A stretch of 64,000 nt of DNA from Belliella buryatensis (GTDB taxonomy: Bacteria; Bacteroidota; Bacteroidia; Cytophagales; Cyclobacteriaceae): positions 1-64,000 of the forward strand of contig NZ_FZOK01000001.1 in the NCBI RefSeq assembly GCF_900188245.1, written 5' to 3'. Shown here in pieces: positions 42,456-50,413 of this stretch (position 1 is its first letter; every line of letters begins with the position of its first letter). Both the position numbers and the translations under genes were made by a program. The notes under the pieces were generated by a model. That model was not told the origin of the DNA and searched no databases. It saw only the letters and a program-made list of their open reading frames with translations.

Positions 42456-43460
42456 TTAATTTTTATGGTGTGCAGAAGGCCAAAGCTTATTGGCTAAGTT
42501 GACACCAGGAGTCCAACCGTCATTTCCTGCGAGGATTACTGCTATAGAAAAAGCAGCAATTTCATTTTGATTTAATTGCTTCGACCATGCAACTCTAGCT
42601 GATGAATCAGCACCTGGCCCCGAAGAGTTGAACTCTCCATAGTAGGCAGTCGACTCAGCCTCTGGTTTATTCCAGTTGTGCCAACCTTCTGGTCTAATAT
42701 GGGCACCCATTTCGGTATTGATGAAAACTGTCTTGGCATGAACCCTCCACGGTCTTCCAAGGTAAACCTTGCGCTCGGGCGCGTCACCAGTTAGCCGACA
42801 ATTGATAAACACAAAACCATGCGCCACATCTTCAAGAGTAGAAGCAGCTGTGATGTATTGACCTCCCTCCTTGGAGTAGATTTCACAATCCTCAAATACT
42901 GCCGTAGACCAGCCAAATATAAAATCCGTAGTCCCTTCGATGTAGCAACTCTTATAATATTGCCTGCTCCTTTCTCCATGAGCATAGAGCGTATCTTGAA
43001 ATCCTAAAAATCTACAGTGCTGAAAATATGCCCTGTCTCCAGTGACTCTGATGGCTACTGCTTGCCCAACTGGCCCAGCAGTGTTCTGAAATGTGAGATT
43101 CTTTGCTGTAAAATCATCTCCGAAAACAAAAAAACTACTTGATCCTGTCGTACCCATCTCTTCCCCAAAACGGTTGTGTTTTGATGCATAATCATCGAAT
43201 GTCAAAATGGTGTTCAAAGCATCTTCTCCTATCAAGATGACTTTGGTCTTTGTGGTAGGAAGTAAAATTTTTTCTTTGTAAACACCTGATTTGACAAAGA
43301 TTACTGTCGGTAAATCTCTGAAATCCGGAACAGCCATGATAGCCTCTTGAACTGTCAAGAAGTCTGTCGATCCATCCTGAGAGACCACAAAGTCATATTG
43401 CTTAGCAGATACAGTTTGCCAATAGACCAAAATCGCTATGGTGAGAATCAGTTGTTTCAC
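42456..43460 (-). CDS. Pectinesterase (CE8)
   Basis: A 334-residue secreted pectin methylesterase that removes methanol from methyl-galacturonate so lyases and GH28 can act. Signal peptide ends near TVSAKQ. CE8 blocks are complete: VKSGVYKEKI, the catalytic Asp in GFQDTLYAHG (about 155), the second Asp in GTTDFIFGWSTAVFEDCEI (about 178) and YLGRPWR (about 237). It overlaps the end of the GH105 gene by 4 bp, implying coupled translation. Confidence 0.93.
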   Translation of the reverse strand: MKQLILTIAILVYWQTVSAKQYDFVVSQDGSTDFLTVQEAIMAVPDFRDLPTVIFVKSGVYKEKILLPTTKTKVILIGEDALNTILTFDDYASKHNRFGEEMGTTGSSSFFVFGDDFTAKNLTFQNTAGPVGQAVAIRVTGDRAYFQHCRFLGFQDTLYAHGERSRQYYKSCYIEGTTDFIFGWSTAVFEDCEIYSKEGGQYITAASTLEDVAHGFVFINCRLTGDAPERKVYLGRPWRVHAKTVFINTEMGAHIRPEGWHNWNKPEAESTAYYGEFNSSGPGADSSARVAWSKQLNQNEIAAFSIAVILAGNDGWTPGVNLANKLWPSAHHKN

Positions 43461-44653
43461 TTTTCCATATTTTCATAGATCAAAGCAGCCAAGATAAATG
43501 GCCCAACCCCTTTGGGATCGTTATCTCTGATGACTTCATTGACATAATATTCATAAGACCCATCTCGGTAAGGATTGCCACCCAAGCCAGCCACTCCACA
43601 AATCTGTGTAAGAGAAACTCCTCCATCTTCATCTTCCCTAATGAATTCCTTCAATATGCCTTTATAGGCTTTGATGCCAGCATTGCGAAACTCTTCATTC
43701 AAATAGCCCTTTTGAGCACCTTTGAGTAAGAAATAAGCAAACATGCTCGTCGCTGAAGCTTCTAGATAATTCCCTGCTCGATCACCTTGATCTATGACTT
43801 GATACCAAGTACCCGAATCATGTTGATACTTGACGATCCCTTGGGCAAGTTTCTGAACAATGGCGAGTACTTCTGTCCTCTTCGGATGATCTTGCGGTAA
43901 ATAATCTAACACATCCACCAGAGCCATTCCAAACCAACCAATACTTCTCCCCCAGTAATTGGAGGATAGGCCTGTTTCGGGATCAGCCCAGCGCTCAGAT
44001 TTACTTTCATCATAAGCATGGTGATAGAGCCCTGTTTCAGTACTGTAAGCATATTTGTCCATGACCAAGATTTGGTTGACTACATCATCAAAAAGTGCGG
44101 GCTCATCAAAAGTTGCCGCATACTGTGCGAGAAATGGCGAACCCATGTACAGGCCATCAAGCCACATCTGATGGGGATACACCTTTTTGTGCCAAAAGCC
44201 ACCTTCAGAGTTTCGAGGGTGCTCCCTCATCTGATCTCTGAGCTCTTCTATCGCGAGGCGAAGTTTTTCTTCCTTAGTCTCTTTGTAGACATCTATCAAA
44301 AATTTACCTCCATTGATCCTATCTATGTTATAGTCTGATTTTTTGTAGGTGAGAATTTGTCCCTGATCATCGATCATGAAGTCTATGAAATTCCTGATAT
44401 AATCATCATACTGCTGATCACCTGTCTCCTTCCAAACCCTATGCATAGCCATCATTACTAGCCCATGGGTATATTCCCATTTGGGTTTTTGATTGAAATC
44501 CAAAGTCCAGCCTTCTGGATTTCTTTTGATTTCGGAGGAAGCCATCCAAGCAGCATATTTTTGATCAGTATTCGAATCTGTATTCGATTGTGCTTGACAA
44601 GCCGATAATGTGCTTAGGACAAGCAAGTATAAAAAGATGTTCCGTGTTTTCAT
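43457..44653 (-). CDS. GH105 unsaturated rhamnogalacturonyl hydrolase
   Basis: A 398-residue (alpha/alpha)6-barrel enzyme that removes the 4,5-unsaturated uronate left at oligomer ends by pectate or rhamnogalacturonan lyases, releasing 5-keto-4-deoxyuronate for KduI. Motifs: MWLDGLYMGSPFLAQYA with the catalytic Asp (about 166), a HHAYDESKSERWADP block, NYWGRSIGWFGMALVDVL and QVIDQGDRAGNYLEASAT. A lipobox (LSAC) implies export to the periplasm or surface. It overlaps pectinesterase by 4 bp. The GH88 family has a similar fold, but the motif spacing fits GH105. Confidence 0.9.
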   Translation of the reverse strand: MKTRNIFLYLLVLSTLSACQAQSNTDSNTDQKYAAWMASSEIKRNPEGWTLDFNQKPKWEYTHGLVMMAMHRVWKETGDQQYDDYIRNFIDFMIDDQGQILTYKKSDYNIDRINGGKFLIDVYKETKEEKLRLAIEELRDQMREHPRNSEGGFWHKKVYPHQMWLDGLYMGSPFLAQYAATFDEPALFDDVVNQILVMDKYAYSTETGLYHHAYDESKSERWADPETGLSSNYWGRSIGWFGMALVDVLDYLPQDHPKRTEVLAIVQKLAQGIVKYQHDSGTWYQVIDQGDRAGNYLEASATSMFAYFLLKGAQKGYLNEEFRNAGIKAYKGILKEFIREDEDGGVSLTQICGVAGLGGNPYRDGSYEYYVNEVIRDNDPKGVGPFILAALIYENMEK

Positions 44654-44749
44654 TTTGGGTTTTTAAATCAAGTTAGAATTTTGGGTCCGCACTTAGTGCC
44701 TCCCTATCCTTCCAAATCCTACGAGCAATAAGAATAAGTAATAGATTGA

Positions 44750-45994
44750 TTATTTTTTGATTTCGACGATTATTGGGTTTGACAATTCATCGGTAATTCT
44801 CTCTAAGTAAGCGACAAATTCCTCTTTGGTCTGGATTCCGTCGGGTTCCAATTCCCATGCAGCAGCAAAATAGTATTTGACTTCTCGATCCATAGGCCTT
44901 AGTACTACGACATGGGAATATTCATCTTCTGTTATGCTTATTTTTTGATCATTTCTGAAGAATATAACGATCCCCAAGTTATCATCATTCAAGCTTTGTT
45001 TGCCGTATGTAGCGAGGTAGCCAAATTCCTTATCTTCTGCCCCTAATAGCAGCTCTGCCTTATTGTCTTTGATCAAGCCTGTAGCGAAATTTGGGATCGA
45101 TGCAGAGCTTAGGAGATGCTGCATTGACAATCTTGTCCCTGCATGTATGCTCAGGCTGGAAGTCAAAGTAGTTTTACCACTTTGAAGATTCCATCCATGA
45201 TACTTTGTCAAAATTGAGGAATAAATCACCCCATTATTAGTAATGGCAGCATAGAGACTATCTGTCTCGTCTACTCTTCTAGCTACATTATTTTCAAAAG
45301 TTGCAATGGATCCGACACCCAAAGATTTGGCAACTTTCAGAACATCCATGCCCCAATCTTGGAGTTCGTGATAGGAGTCAAATCCATCTTGACCTACAAA
45401 CTGAAGGATAGGATCTTTGACTGTCTTACCAAATACATCCACGCCATTCCTCCAATCTAAATAAAACCTATACCCAACTTGATCTGATTCCCATCCTGGA
45501 CCCTCATAGCGGATATACCAAGAATGGTCCGTATGCTCAGCGGGAACGTGAAGTTCTTCAACATTCTCAAACTCCCCTCCAATGTACTTTCTATTTTCAA
45601 AGTATCCTCCTACCTTATGTGACAACTCAGCTTGAGTTCTTTTTGGATAAAATCTCGCCTCTACCCTATTTGGATCATAGGTGACTTGGATTTGGATTTT
45701 TTCCTTCGCTCGAATTTGAGGGATCAAAATGGCTAAACCTCTTTCCGATCCTATGTTCACATATTGAGAAACTAGCTCTACATTACCCATAAATGCCGTA
45801 AATCCGTTGGGGTTGATCAATTCAAGTCGATCTTCTAATTCTGCTTGATTGATCCAAATCAATTGATCAGCTCTATCTTGATCGATAGGGTTGATCAGAG
45901 TCAATTCCACAAAACCTTCAAAAGCCTGCTCAGTAGATTGAGAACAGGCCGACATCAAGAGACATAGGTAGCACAGGATAGATAATTTCTTCAT
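44750..45994 (-). CDS. DUF4861 domain lipoprotein
   Basis: A 414-residue exported lipoprotein (signal ending LMSAC). The body is beta-rich with conserved-looking acidic and aromatic blocks: SWYIRYEGPGWESDQVGYRFYLDWRN (read in two parts), FGKTVKDPILQFVGQDGFDSYHELQDWGMDVLKV, and GLIKDNKAELLLGA. This is the pattern of DUF4861, common in polyuronate loci; its activity is not established to my knowledge. It is the first gene of the pectin enzyme operon, right next to the operator-rich divergent region, so it is likely to act on uronate oligomers. Confidence 0.8.
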   Translation of the reverse strand: MKKLSILCYLCLLMSACSQSTEQAFEGFVELTLINPIDQDRADQLIWINQAELEDRLELINPNGFTAFMGNVELVSQYVNIGSERGLAILIPQIRAKEKIQIQVTYDPNRVEARFYPKRTQAELSHKVGGYFENRKYIGGEFENVEELHVPAEHTDHSWYIRYEGPGWESDQVGYRFYLDWRNGVDVFGKTVKDPILQFVGQDGFDSYHELQDWGMDVLKVAKSLGVGSIATFENNVARRVDETDSLYAAITNNGVIYSSILTKYHGWNLQSGKTTLTSSLSIHAGTRLSMQHLLSSASIPNFATGLIKDNKAELLLGAEDKEFGYLATYGKQSLNDDNLGIVIFFRNDQKISITEDEYSHVVVLRPMDREVKYYFAAAWELEPDGIQTKEEFVAYLERITDELSNPIIVEIKK

Positions 45995-46040
45995 AAGGGA
46001 TTATTTTATAGATGTCGCTCCGTAGAGAATTTCTATATTT

Positions 46041-46073
46041 ATTGCACAAGTATTGCACAGAATCAGTGCAATA
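46041..46073. promoter_or_regulatory. Cluster of operator half-sites before DUF4861
   Basis: ATTGCAC occurs at 46041-46047 and 46052-46058 as direct repeats, then GTGCAAT at 46066-46072 in the opposite sense, forming an 8-bp inverted pair TATTGCAC/GTGCAATA. TGTGCAAT is the left half of the operator at 27174. It could bind the LacI protein or a second factor. Confidence 0.45.
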
Positions 46074-46082
46074 TCTGTACTT

Positions 46083-46102
46083 TTGAGCAATCGATTGCAT
46101 AT
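46083..46102. promoter_or_regulatory. LacI-type operator in the divergent DUF4861/kduI region
   Basis: TTGAGCAATCGATTGCATAT with a perfect GCAATCGATTGC core (46087-46098). It lies about 90 bp before the DUF4861 start and 200 bp before kduI. Confidence 0.7.
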
Positions 46103-46226
46103 TTAAAAAGGTTTATTGAAAATAAAAACAAAACAATCGATTATTTTTGTAAAAAGAGTCTAAAAATTGATTTTGAAGCTTTTAAAAAAATAAAATTTCG
46201 AAAAAAGCAAATCGAATCCTTACCAA

Positions 46227-46234
46227 TATTTTTG
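46227..46234 (+). promoter_or_regulatory. -7 box of the kduI operon promoter
   Basis: TATTTTTG exactly matches TAnnTTTG; transcription would start near 46241, upstream of the operator at 46272 and of the ATG at 46300. No clear -33 TTTG is visible. Confidence 0.4.
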
Positions 46235-46271
46235 ATTTAAAATTTGACAAATTGAAATTTATTGTACTATA

Positions 46272-46291
46272 TTGCGCAAACGATTACACAT
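46272..46291. promoter_or_regulatory. Operator-like site just before kduI
   Basis: TTGCGCAAACGATTACACAT keeps the TTGCGCAA left half and CGATT centre but has two mismatched pairs. It ends 8 bp before the kduI ATG and would block transcription from 46241. Confidence 0.5.
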
Positions 46292-46299
46292 TGAAAATT

Positions 46300-47139
46300 A
46301 TGCACACATTTATAACAACAAGATACTCAAACCATCCCGAAGACGTCAAAAACTATGACACCAGTAAGCTTAGGGATCATTTTCTAATCGAATCACTTTT
46401 CATCAAAGACCAAATTAACGGTGTTTACACTCTAAACGATAGATTGATTGTAGGAGGTATTAACCCTGTCAGTAAGGCAATCGCACTTGAATCAGTTGAC
46501 CAGCTGAAAGCAAGGTATTTTTTGGAAAGAAGAGAGATTGGGGTCATCAATGTGGGCGCTCCTACCACTATTGAAGTAGATGGAATACCCTATCAAATCA
46601 GCCACAAAGAAGCCTTATATATTGGCCAAGGAGCTCAGGAAGTGCTATTTCATCCTGCTCAATCGGGAGAAACCTACTTGTACTTTAATTCAGCACCTGC
46701 TCACAAGCATTTTCCAACGAAGAAAGTTGGGATAGATGATGCGGAAGTTGTAACCTTGGGCTCCTTAGAAAATTCTAATCATCGTACAATTTACAAACTG
46801 CTTGTGAATTCTGTGGTACCGACATGCCAACTGCAAATGGGTATGACAGAACTAAAACCTGGCTCTGTATGGAATACCATGCCAGCACACACCCATGATA
46901 GAAGAATGGAGGCCTACTTTTATTTTGGCTTAGCAGCAGATCAGGCAGTGTGCCACTACATGGGACAAGCAGAAGAGACGAGACATATTTGGATGAAAAA
47001 TCATCAAGCAGTCATCTCACCACCTTGGTCTATCCATAGTGGAGCGGGTACATCTAATTATACATTTATCTGGGGTATGGCAGGTGAAAACCTAGACTAT
47101 GGAGACATGGACACCATCGCCCCAACAGCATTGAAATAA
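46300..47139 (+). CDS. kduI: 5-keto-4-deoxyuronate isomerase
   Basis: A 279-residue cupin-type isomerase turning 5-keto-4-deoxyuronate (from unsaturated uronates) into 2,5-diketo-3-deoxygluconate. I start at 46300 (MHTFITTRYSNHPEDVKNY); an in-frame ATG 48 bp upstream would extend through the operator and exceed the normal length of about 278. The Zn ligands are visible in MPAHTHDRRMEAYFYF and PPWSIHSGAGTSNYTF. It overlaps kduD by 1 bp. It heads kduI-kduD-lacI-uxaC-uxaB, the intracellular end of the pectin route. Confidence 0.93.
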   Translation: MHTFITTRYSNHPEDVKNYDTSKLRDHFLIESLFIKDQINGVYTLNDRLIVGGINPVSKAIALESVDQLKARYFLERREIGVINVGAPTTIEVDGIPYQISHKEALYIGQGAQEVLFHPAQSGETYLYFNSAPAHKHFPTKKVGIDDAEVVTLGSLENSNHRTIYKLLVNSVVPTCQLQMGMTELKPGSVWNTMPAHTHDRRMEAYFYFGLAADQAVCHYMGQAEETRHIWMKNHQAVISPPWSIHSGAGTSNYTFIWGMAGENLDYGDMDTIAPTALK

Positions 47140-47921
47140 TGAAAAACCTATTTGACCTCAGTGGAAAAGTTGCCTTAGTCACCGGAGCGACGCATGGATT
47201 GGGAATGGCCATGGCTAAGGCATTGGCTCATCATGGAGCCACGCTCGTAATCAACGGCCACACCCCGTCCAAGATGGAAGCTGCCTTAAAAAATTATCTA
47301 GCCGAAGGCATTCAAGCACATGGTTACTTATTTGATGTCACCAACGCTACCAAAGTAAACGAATCCATAGTCCAAATCGAAGCTGAAGTTGGCTCAATAG
47401 ATATATTAGTCAATAATGCGGGTATGATCATGCGCGTACCAGCTTTAGAGATGGATCCTGAGGATTTTCGTAAGGTTATTGATGTAGATTTGATTTCGCC
47501 ATTTGTCCTATCTCAGGCAGTGGGCAAATCCATGGTCAAAAGAGGTGGTGGTAAAATCATCAACATTTGCTCGATGATGAGCGAACTTGGGAGAGACACA
47601 GTAAGTGCCTATGCAGCAGCAAAAGGAGGCTTAAAAATGCTTACAAAAAACCTTGCCACAGAATGGGCTAAGTACAATATTCAAGTAAATGGAATCGGTC
47701 CGGGATATTTTGCCACTGAGCAAACTGCACCAATTCGTGTAGATGGTCACCCTTTTAATGATTGGATTGTGAGCCGTACTCCTGCTGGCAAGTGGGGAGA
47801 CCCTGAAGATTTGGCGGGTGCAATTGTATTCCTTTCCAGCAAGGCAAGTGACTTTGTCAATGGGCAAATCCTCTACGTCGATGGAGGGATTCTTGCCACA
47901 ATTGGTAAGCCTAAAGATTAA
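47139..47921 (+). CDS. kduD: 2-keto-3-deoxygluconate dehydrogenase (DKII reductase)
   Basis: A 260-residue short-chain dehydrogenase that reduces 2,5-diketo-3-deoxygluconate to KDG. The nucleotide-binding motif is TGATHGLGMAMAKAL, then VNNAGMIM, the Ser at about 145 in ICSMMSELG, and the catalytic YAAAKGG. The C-terminus VDGGILATIG is standard. It is coupled to kduI by a 1-bp overlap, and lies 9 bp before the regulator. Position next to kduI makes KduD more likely than a general gluconate or sorbose dehydrogenase. Confidence 0.92.
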   Translation: MKNLFDLSGKVALVTGATHGLGMAMAKALAHHGATLVINGHTPSKMEAALKNYLAEGIQAHGYLFDVTNATKVNESIVQIEAEVGSIDILVNNAGMIMRVPALEMDPEDFRKVIDVDLISPFVLSQAVGKSMVKRGGGKIINICSMMSELGRDTVSAYAAAKGGLKMLTKNLATEWAKYNIQVNGIGPGYFATEQTAPIRVDGHPFNDWIVSRTPAGKWGDPEDLAGAIVFLSSKASDFVNGQILYVDGGILATIGKPKD

Positions 47922-47930
47922 AATTAAATT

Positions 47931-48956
47931 ATGAAAAAAGGAAAGGCAACTATTCATGATATAGCTGAGAAACTCAATATCACAGCTTCTACAGTTTCTA
48001 GAGCGCTCAATGATAACCCAAGGATATCTGAGAATACCAAGAAGCAAGTATTAAAAATGGCCAAGCAGCTGAATTATCAGCCAAATCACATTGCTTCTGC
48101 TTTGCGAAGTGGAAAAAGCAAACTTATCGGAGTATTGGTTCCTACTGCAAATAGAAATTTTTTCTCTTCAGTTGTGAGAGGTATTGAAGACATTGCCAAT
48201 GAACTGGATTATAAAGTCATCATTTCTCAGTCTTATGAAGATCCAGAAAAAGAAATTCAAACAGTCGATGCACTACTCAATGCTAGGGTAGATGGGATCA
48301 TAGCTTCAATTGGTAAAAACACAGAGAATTTCGACCATTTCAAAAAAATTCTTGAAAAAGGCATTCCATTGGTGCTATTTGACCGAATCACCAATGAACT
48401 TGAGGTAAGTCAGGTGGTTATTGATGATTACTATGGGGCTTACGAGACAACCAAGCATCTGATTGAACAGGGATGCAGAAGAATAGCCCATTTTACTTCT
48501 CCTAAGAAAATTAATATTTATAGAGAGCGATTGAGAGGCTATGAAGATGCCATAAGAGATGCAAATATCCCCTTTGATCCTGAATTGATAGAAGAATCAG
48601 ATATGCAGTTAGAAGACGGGAGATCTTCTATGGAAAACATCATCAATAAAGGAATTGAATTTGATGCTGTGTTTTCTTCTTCCGACTATGCAGTAATGGG
48701 CGCACTTCAAGTATTGAGAGAGCACAAAATCAGTGTTCCAAACCAAGTAAAGCTTGCAGGATTTGGTAACGAACCATTCACATCCTTTACAGCACCCCCA
48801 ATCACGACTGTAGATCAAAAAAGTATCCCCATGGGGAGAGTTACCGCAGAGACTTTCTTTGAACTATTAAAATCAGAAGATAAAAAATCTGCGACTCATA
48901 AAACTGTTCTGAAACCTGAGTTGATCATCAGAGAATCTTCCCTCAAAACAAATTAA
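47931..48956 (+). CDS. LacI-family transcriptional regulator of pectin/uronate genes
   Basis: A 341-residue repressor. The N-terminal helix-turn-helix and hinge are ATIHDIAEKLNITASTVSRA, LNYQPNHIASALRSGKS; the rest is a periplasmic-binding-like ligand domain (LIGVLVPTANRNFFSS, VDGIIASIG, KLAGFGNEPFTSFTAPPITT). It is inside the kduI-uxaB operon and so autoregulated. The GCAATCGATTGC palindromes before uxaA/kdgK, susC and DUF4861/kduI suit LacI-type operators with a central CG and are its likely targets. The effector is probably a pathway intermediate such as KDG or galacturonate; that is inference. Confidence 0.9.
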   Translation: MKKGKATIHDIAEKLNITASTVSRALNDNPRISENTKKQVLKMAKQLNYQPNHIASALRSGKSKLIGVLVPTANRNFFSSVVRGIEDIANELDYKVIISQSYEDPEKEIQTVDALLNARVDGIIASIGKNTENFDHFKKILEKGIPLVLFDRITNELEVSQVVIDDYYGAYETTKHLIEQGCRRIAHFTSPKKINIYRERLRGYEDAIRDANIPFDPELIEESDMQLEDGRSSMENIINKGIEFDAVFSSSDYAVMGALQVLREHKISVPNQVKLAGFGNEPFTSFTAPPITTVDQKSIPMGRVTAETFFELLKSEDKKSATHKTVLKPELIIRESSLKTN

Positions 48957-48979
48957 AACCTATCTAACCTGCTATTAAA

Positions 48980-50401
48980 ATGATCTCAGCAACTGAAAAA
49001 GCGAGTAAATTCCTCACGGAAGACTTTCTTCTCAAAAGTGAGTTTGCTAAAATTCTTTATCACGATTACGCTTCCAAACTACCGATTATAGATTACCATT
49101 GCCATCTTTCGCCAAAGGATATTGCTACCAATAGAAAATTTAATTCCATTTCGGAGGTTTGGCTTGCCGGTGATCATTACAAATGGAGAGCGATGCGAAC
49201 GCTTGGTGTCAATGAAAGGTACATTACTGGAAATGCCACAGACGAGGAAAAATTTCAGAAATGGGCTGAAACTGTACCTTATACGCTAAGAAACCCATTG
49301 TATCACTGGACCCACTTGGAATTACAAAGATACTTTGGTATTCAAGAACTTCTTGGGCCTGATACTGGAGCCAATATTTATAAACAAACCACAGCTTTAC
49401 TTCAAACGCCTGAATTCTACACTCAGGGACTATTGAAAAAAATGAATGTAGAACTTGTATGCTCTACTGATGACCCGGTGGACAACCTTGAATTTCATAA
49501 AATAGCTGAAAGCAGCAGCCCTAGCACCAAACTCTTGCCAGCTTTTAGGCCCGACAAAGTATATGCAGTAGAAAATCCAGAAAGCTACCAAGCTTATATT
49601 CAGCAATTATCTGATACATCTGGAGTTAGAATCAATCAATATGATGACTTATTGAGTGCTCTCCAAAATAGAATTGAATTTTTCCATTCAAATGGAGGAA
49701 GTCTCTCTGATCATGGTTTGGAACAACTCTATTATTTTGATTTAGGAGCATATGATATCAAAATGATCTTCACCAAGATAATGTCTGGAAAATCATTGGA
49801 TAAGCAAGAGACTCAATACTTCAAATTCCATACGCTTTATGAGCTTTGTAAAATGTACCACGCCAAAGGCTGGACACAACAGTTTCACCTTGGAGCATTA
49901 AGAAATACCAACGAAAGAATGCTGGGTATACTTGGCCCAGATACAGGGTTTGACTCGATTGGGGATTTCTCACAAGCAAGGGCCTTAGCGAGTTTCTTGA
50001 ATCTCCTTGACGGGACAGACCAACTAGCAAAAACTATCCTCTACAATCTCAACCCATCAGACAACGAAGTGATGGCTACCATGATTGGCAACTTCAATGA
50101 TGGATCGGTCAAAGGAAAAATTCAATTTGGTTCTGCTTGGTGGTTTTTAGATCAAAAAGACGGAATGGAAAAGCAAATCAATGCGCTTTCCAATATGGGA
50201 TTATTGAGCTGCTTTGTGGGTATGTTGACGGACTCCCGAAGCTTCCTGTCTTTCCCAAGACACGAGTACTTCAGAAGAATACTCTGCAATTTGATCGGGC
50301 AAGATGTGGCCAATGGTGAACTCCCTGCTGACGAGGTCTGGTTGGGCAAAATTGTCTCTGACATATCCTATTTCAATGCCAAGGAATACTTCAACTTTTA
50401 A
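48980..50401 (+). CDS. uxaC: Uronate isomerase
   Basis: A 473-residue amidohydrolase-fold isomerase that converts D-galacturonate to D-tagaturonate (and glucuronate to fructuronate). Metal ligands lie in IDYHCHLSPKDIA; further family blocks are SEVWLAGDHYKWRAMR, VELVCSTDDPVDNL, WTQQFHLGALRNTNERM and LTDSRSFLSFPRHEYFRR. Standard length. It follows the regulator by 23 bp and precedes uxaB by 12 bp. Because uxaB and uxaA rather than uxuB/uxuA are present, galacturonate is the main substrate here. Confidence 0.95.
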   Translation: MISATEKASKFLTEDFLLKSEFAKILYHDYASKLPIIDYHCHLSPKDIATNRKFNSISEVWLAGDHYKWRAMRTLGVNERYITGNATDEEKFQKWAETVPYTLRNPLYHWTHLELQRYFGIQELLGPDTGANIYKQTTALLQTPEFYTQGLLKKMNVELVCSTDDPVDNLEFHKIAESSSPSTKLLPAFRPDKVYAVENPESYQAYIQQLSDTSGVRINQYDDLLSALQNRIEFFHSNGGSLSDHGLEQLYYFDLGAYDIKMIFTKIMSGKSLDKQETQYFKFHTLYELCKMYHAKGWTQQFHLGALRNTNERMLGILGPDTGFDSIGDFSQARALASFLNLLDGTDQLAKTILYNLNPSDNEVMATMIGNFNDGSVKGKIQFGSAWWFLDQKDGMEKQINALSNMGLLSCFVGMLTDSRSFLSFPRHEYFRRILCNLIGQDVANGELPADEVWLGKIVSDISYFNAKEYFNF

Positions 50402-50413
50402 GCAGGATATTTA

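Noticed and set aside
46252-46299. Upstream start for kduI
   Set aside because: It would extend the protein through an operator-like site and beyond the family length.
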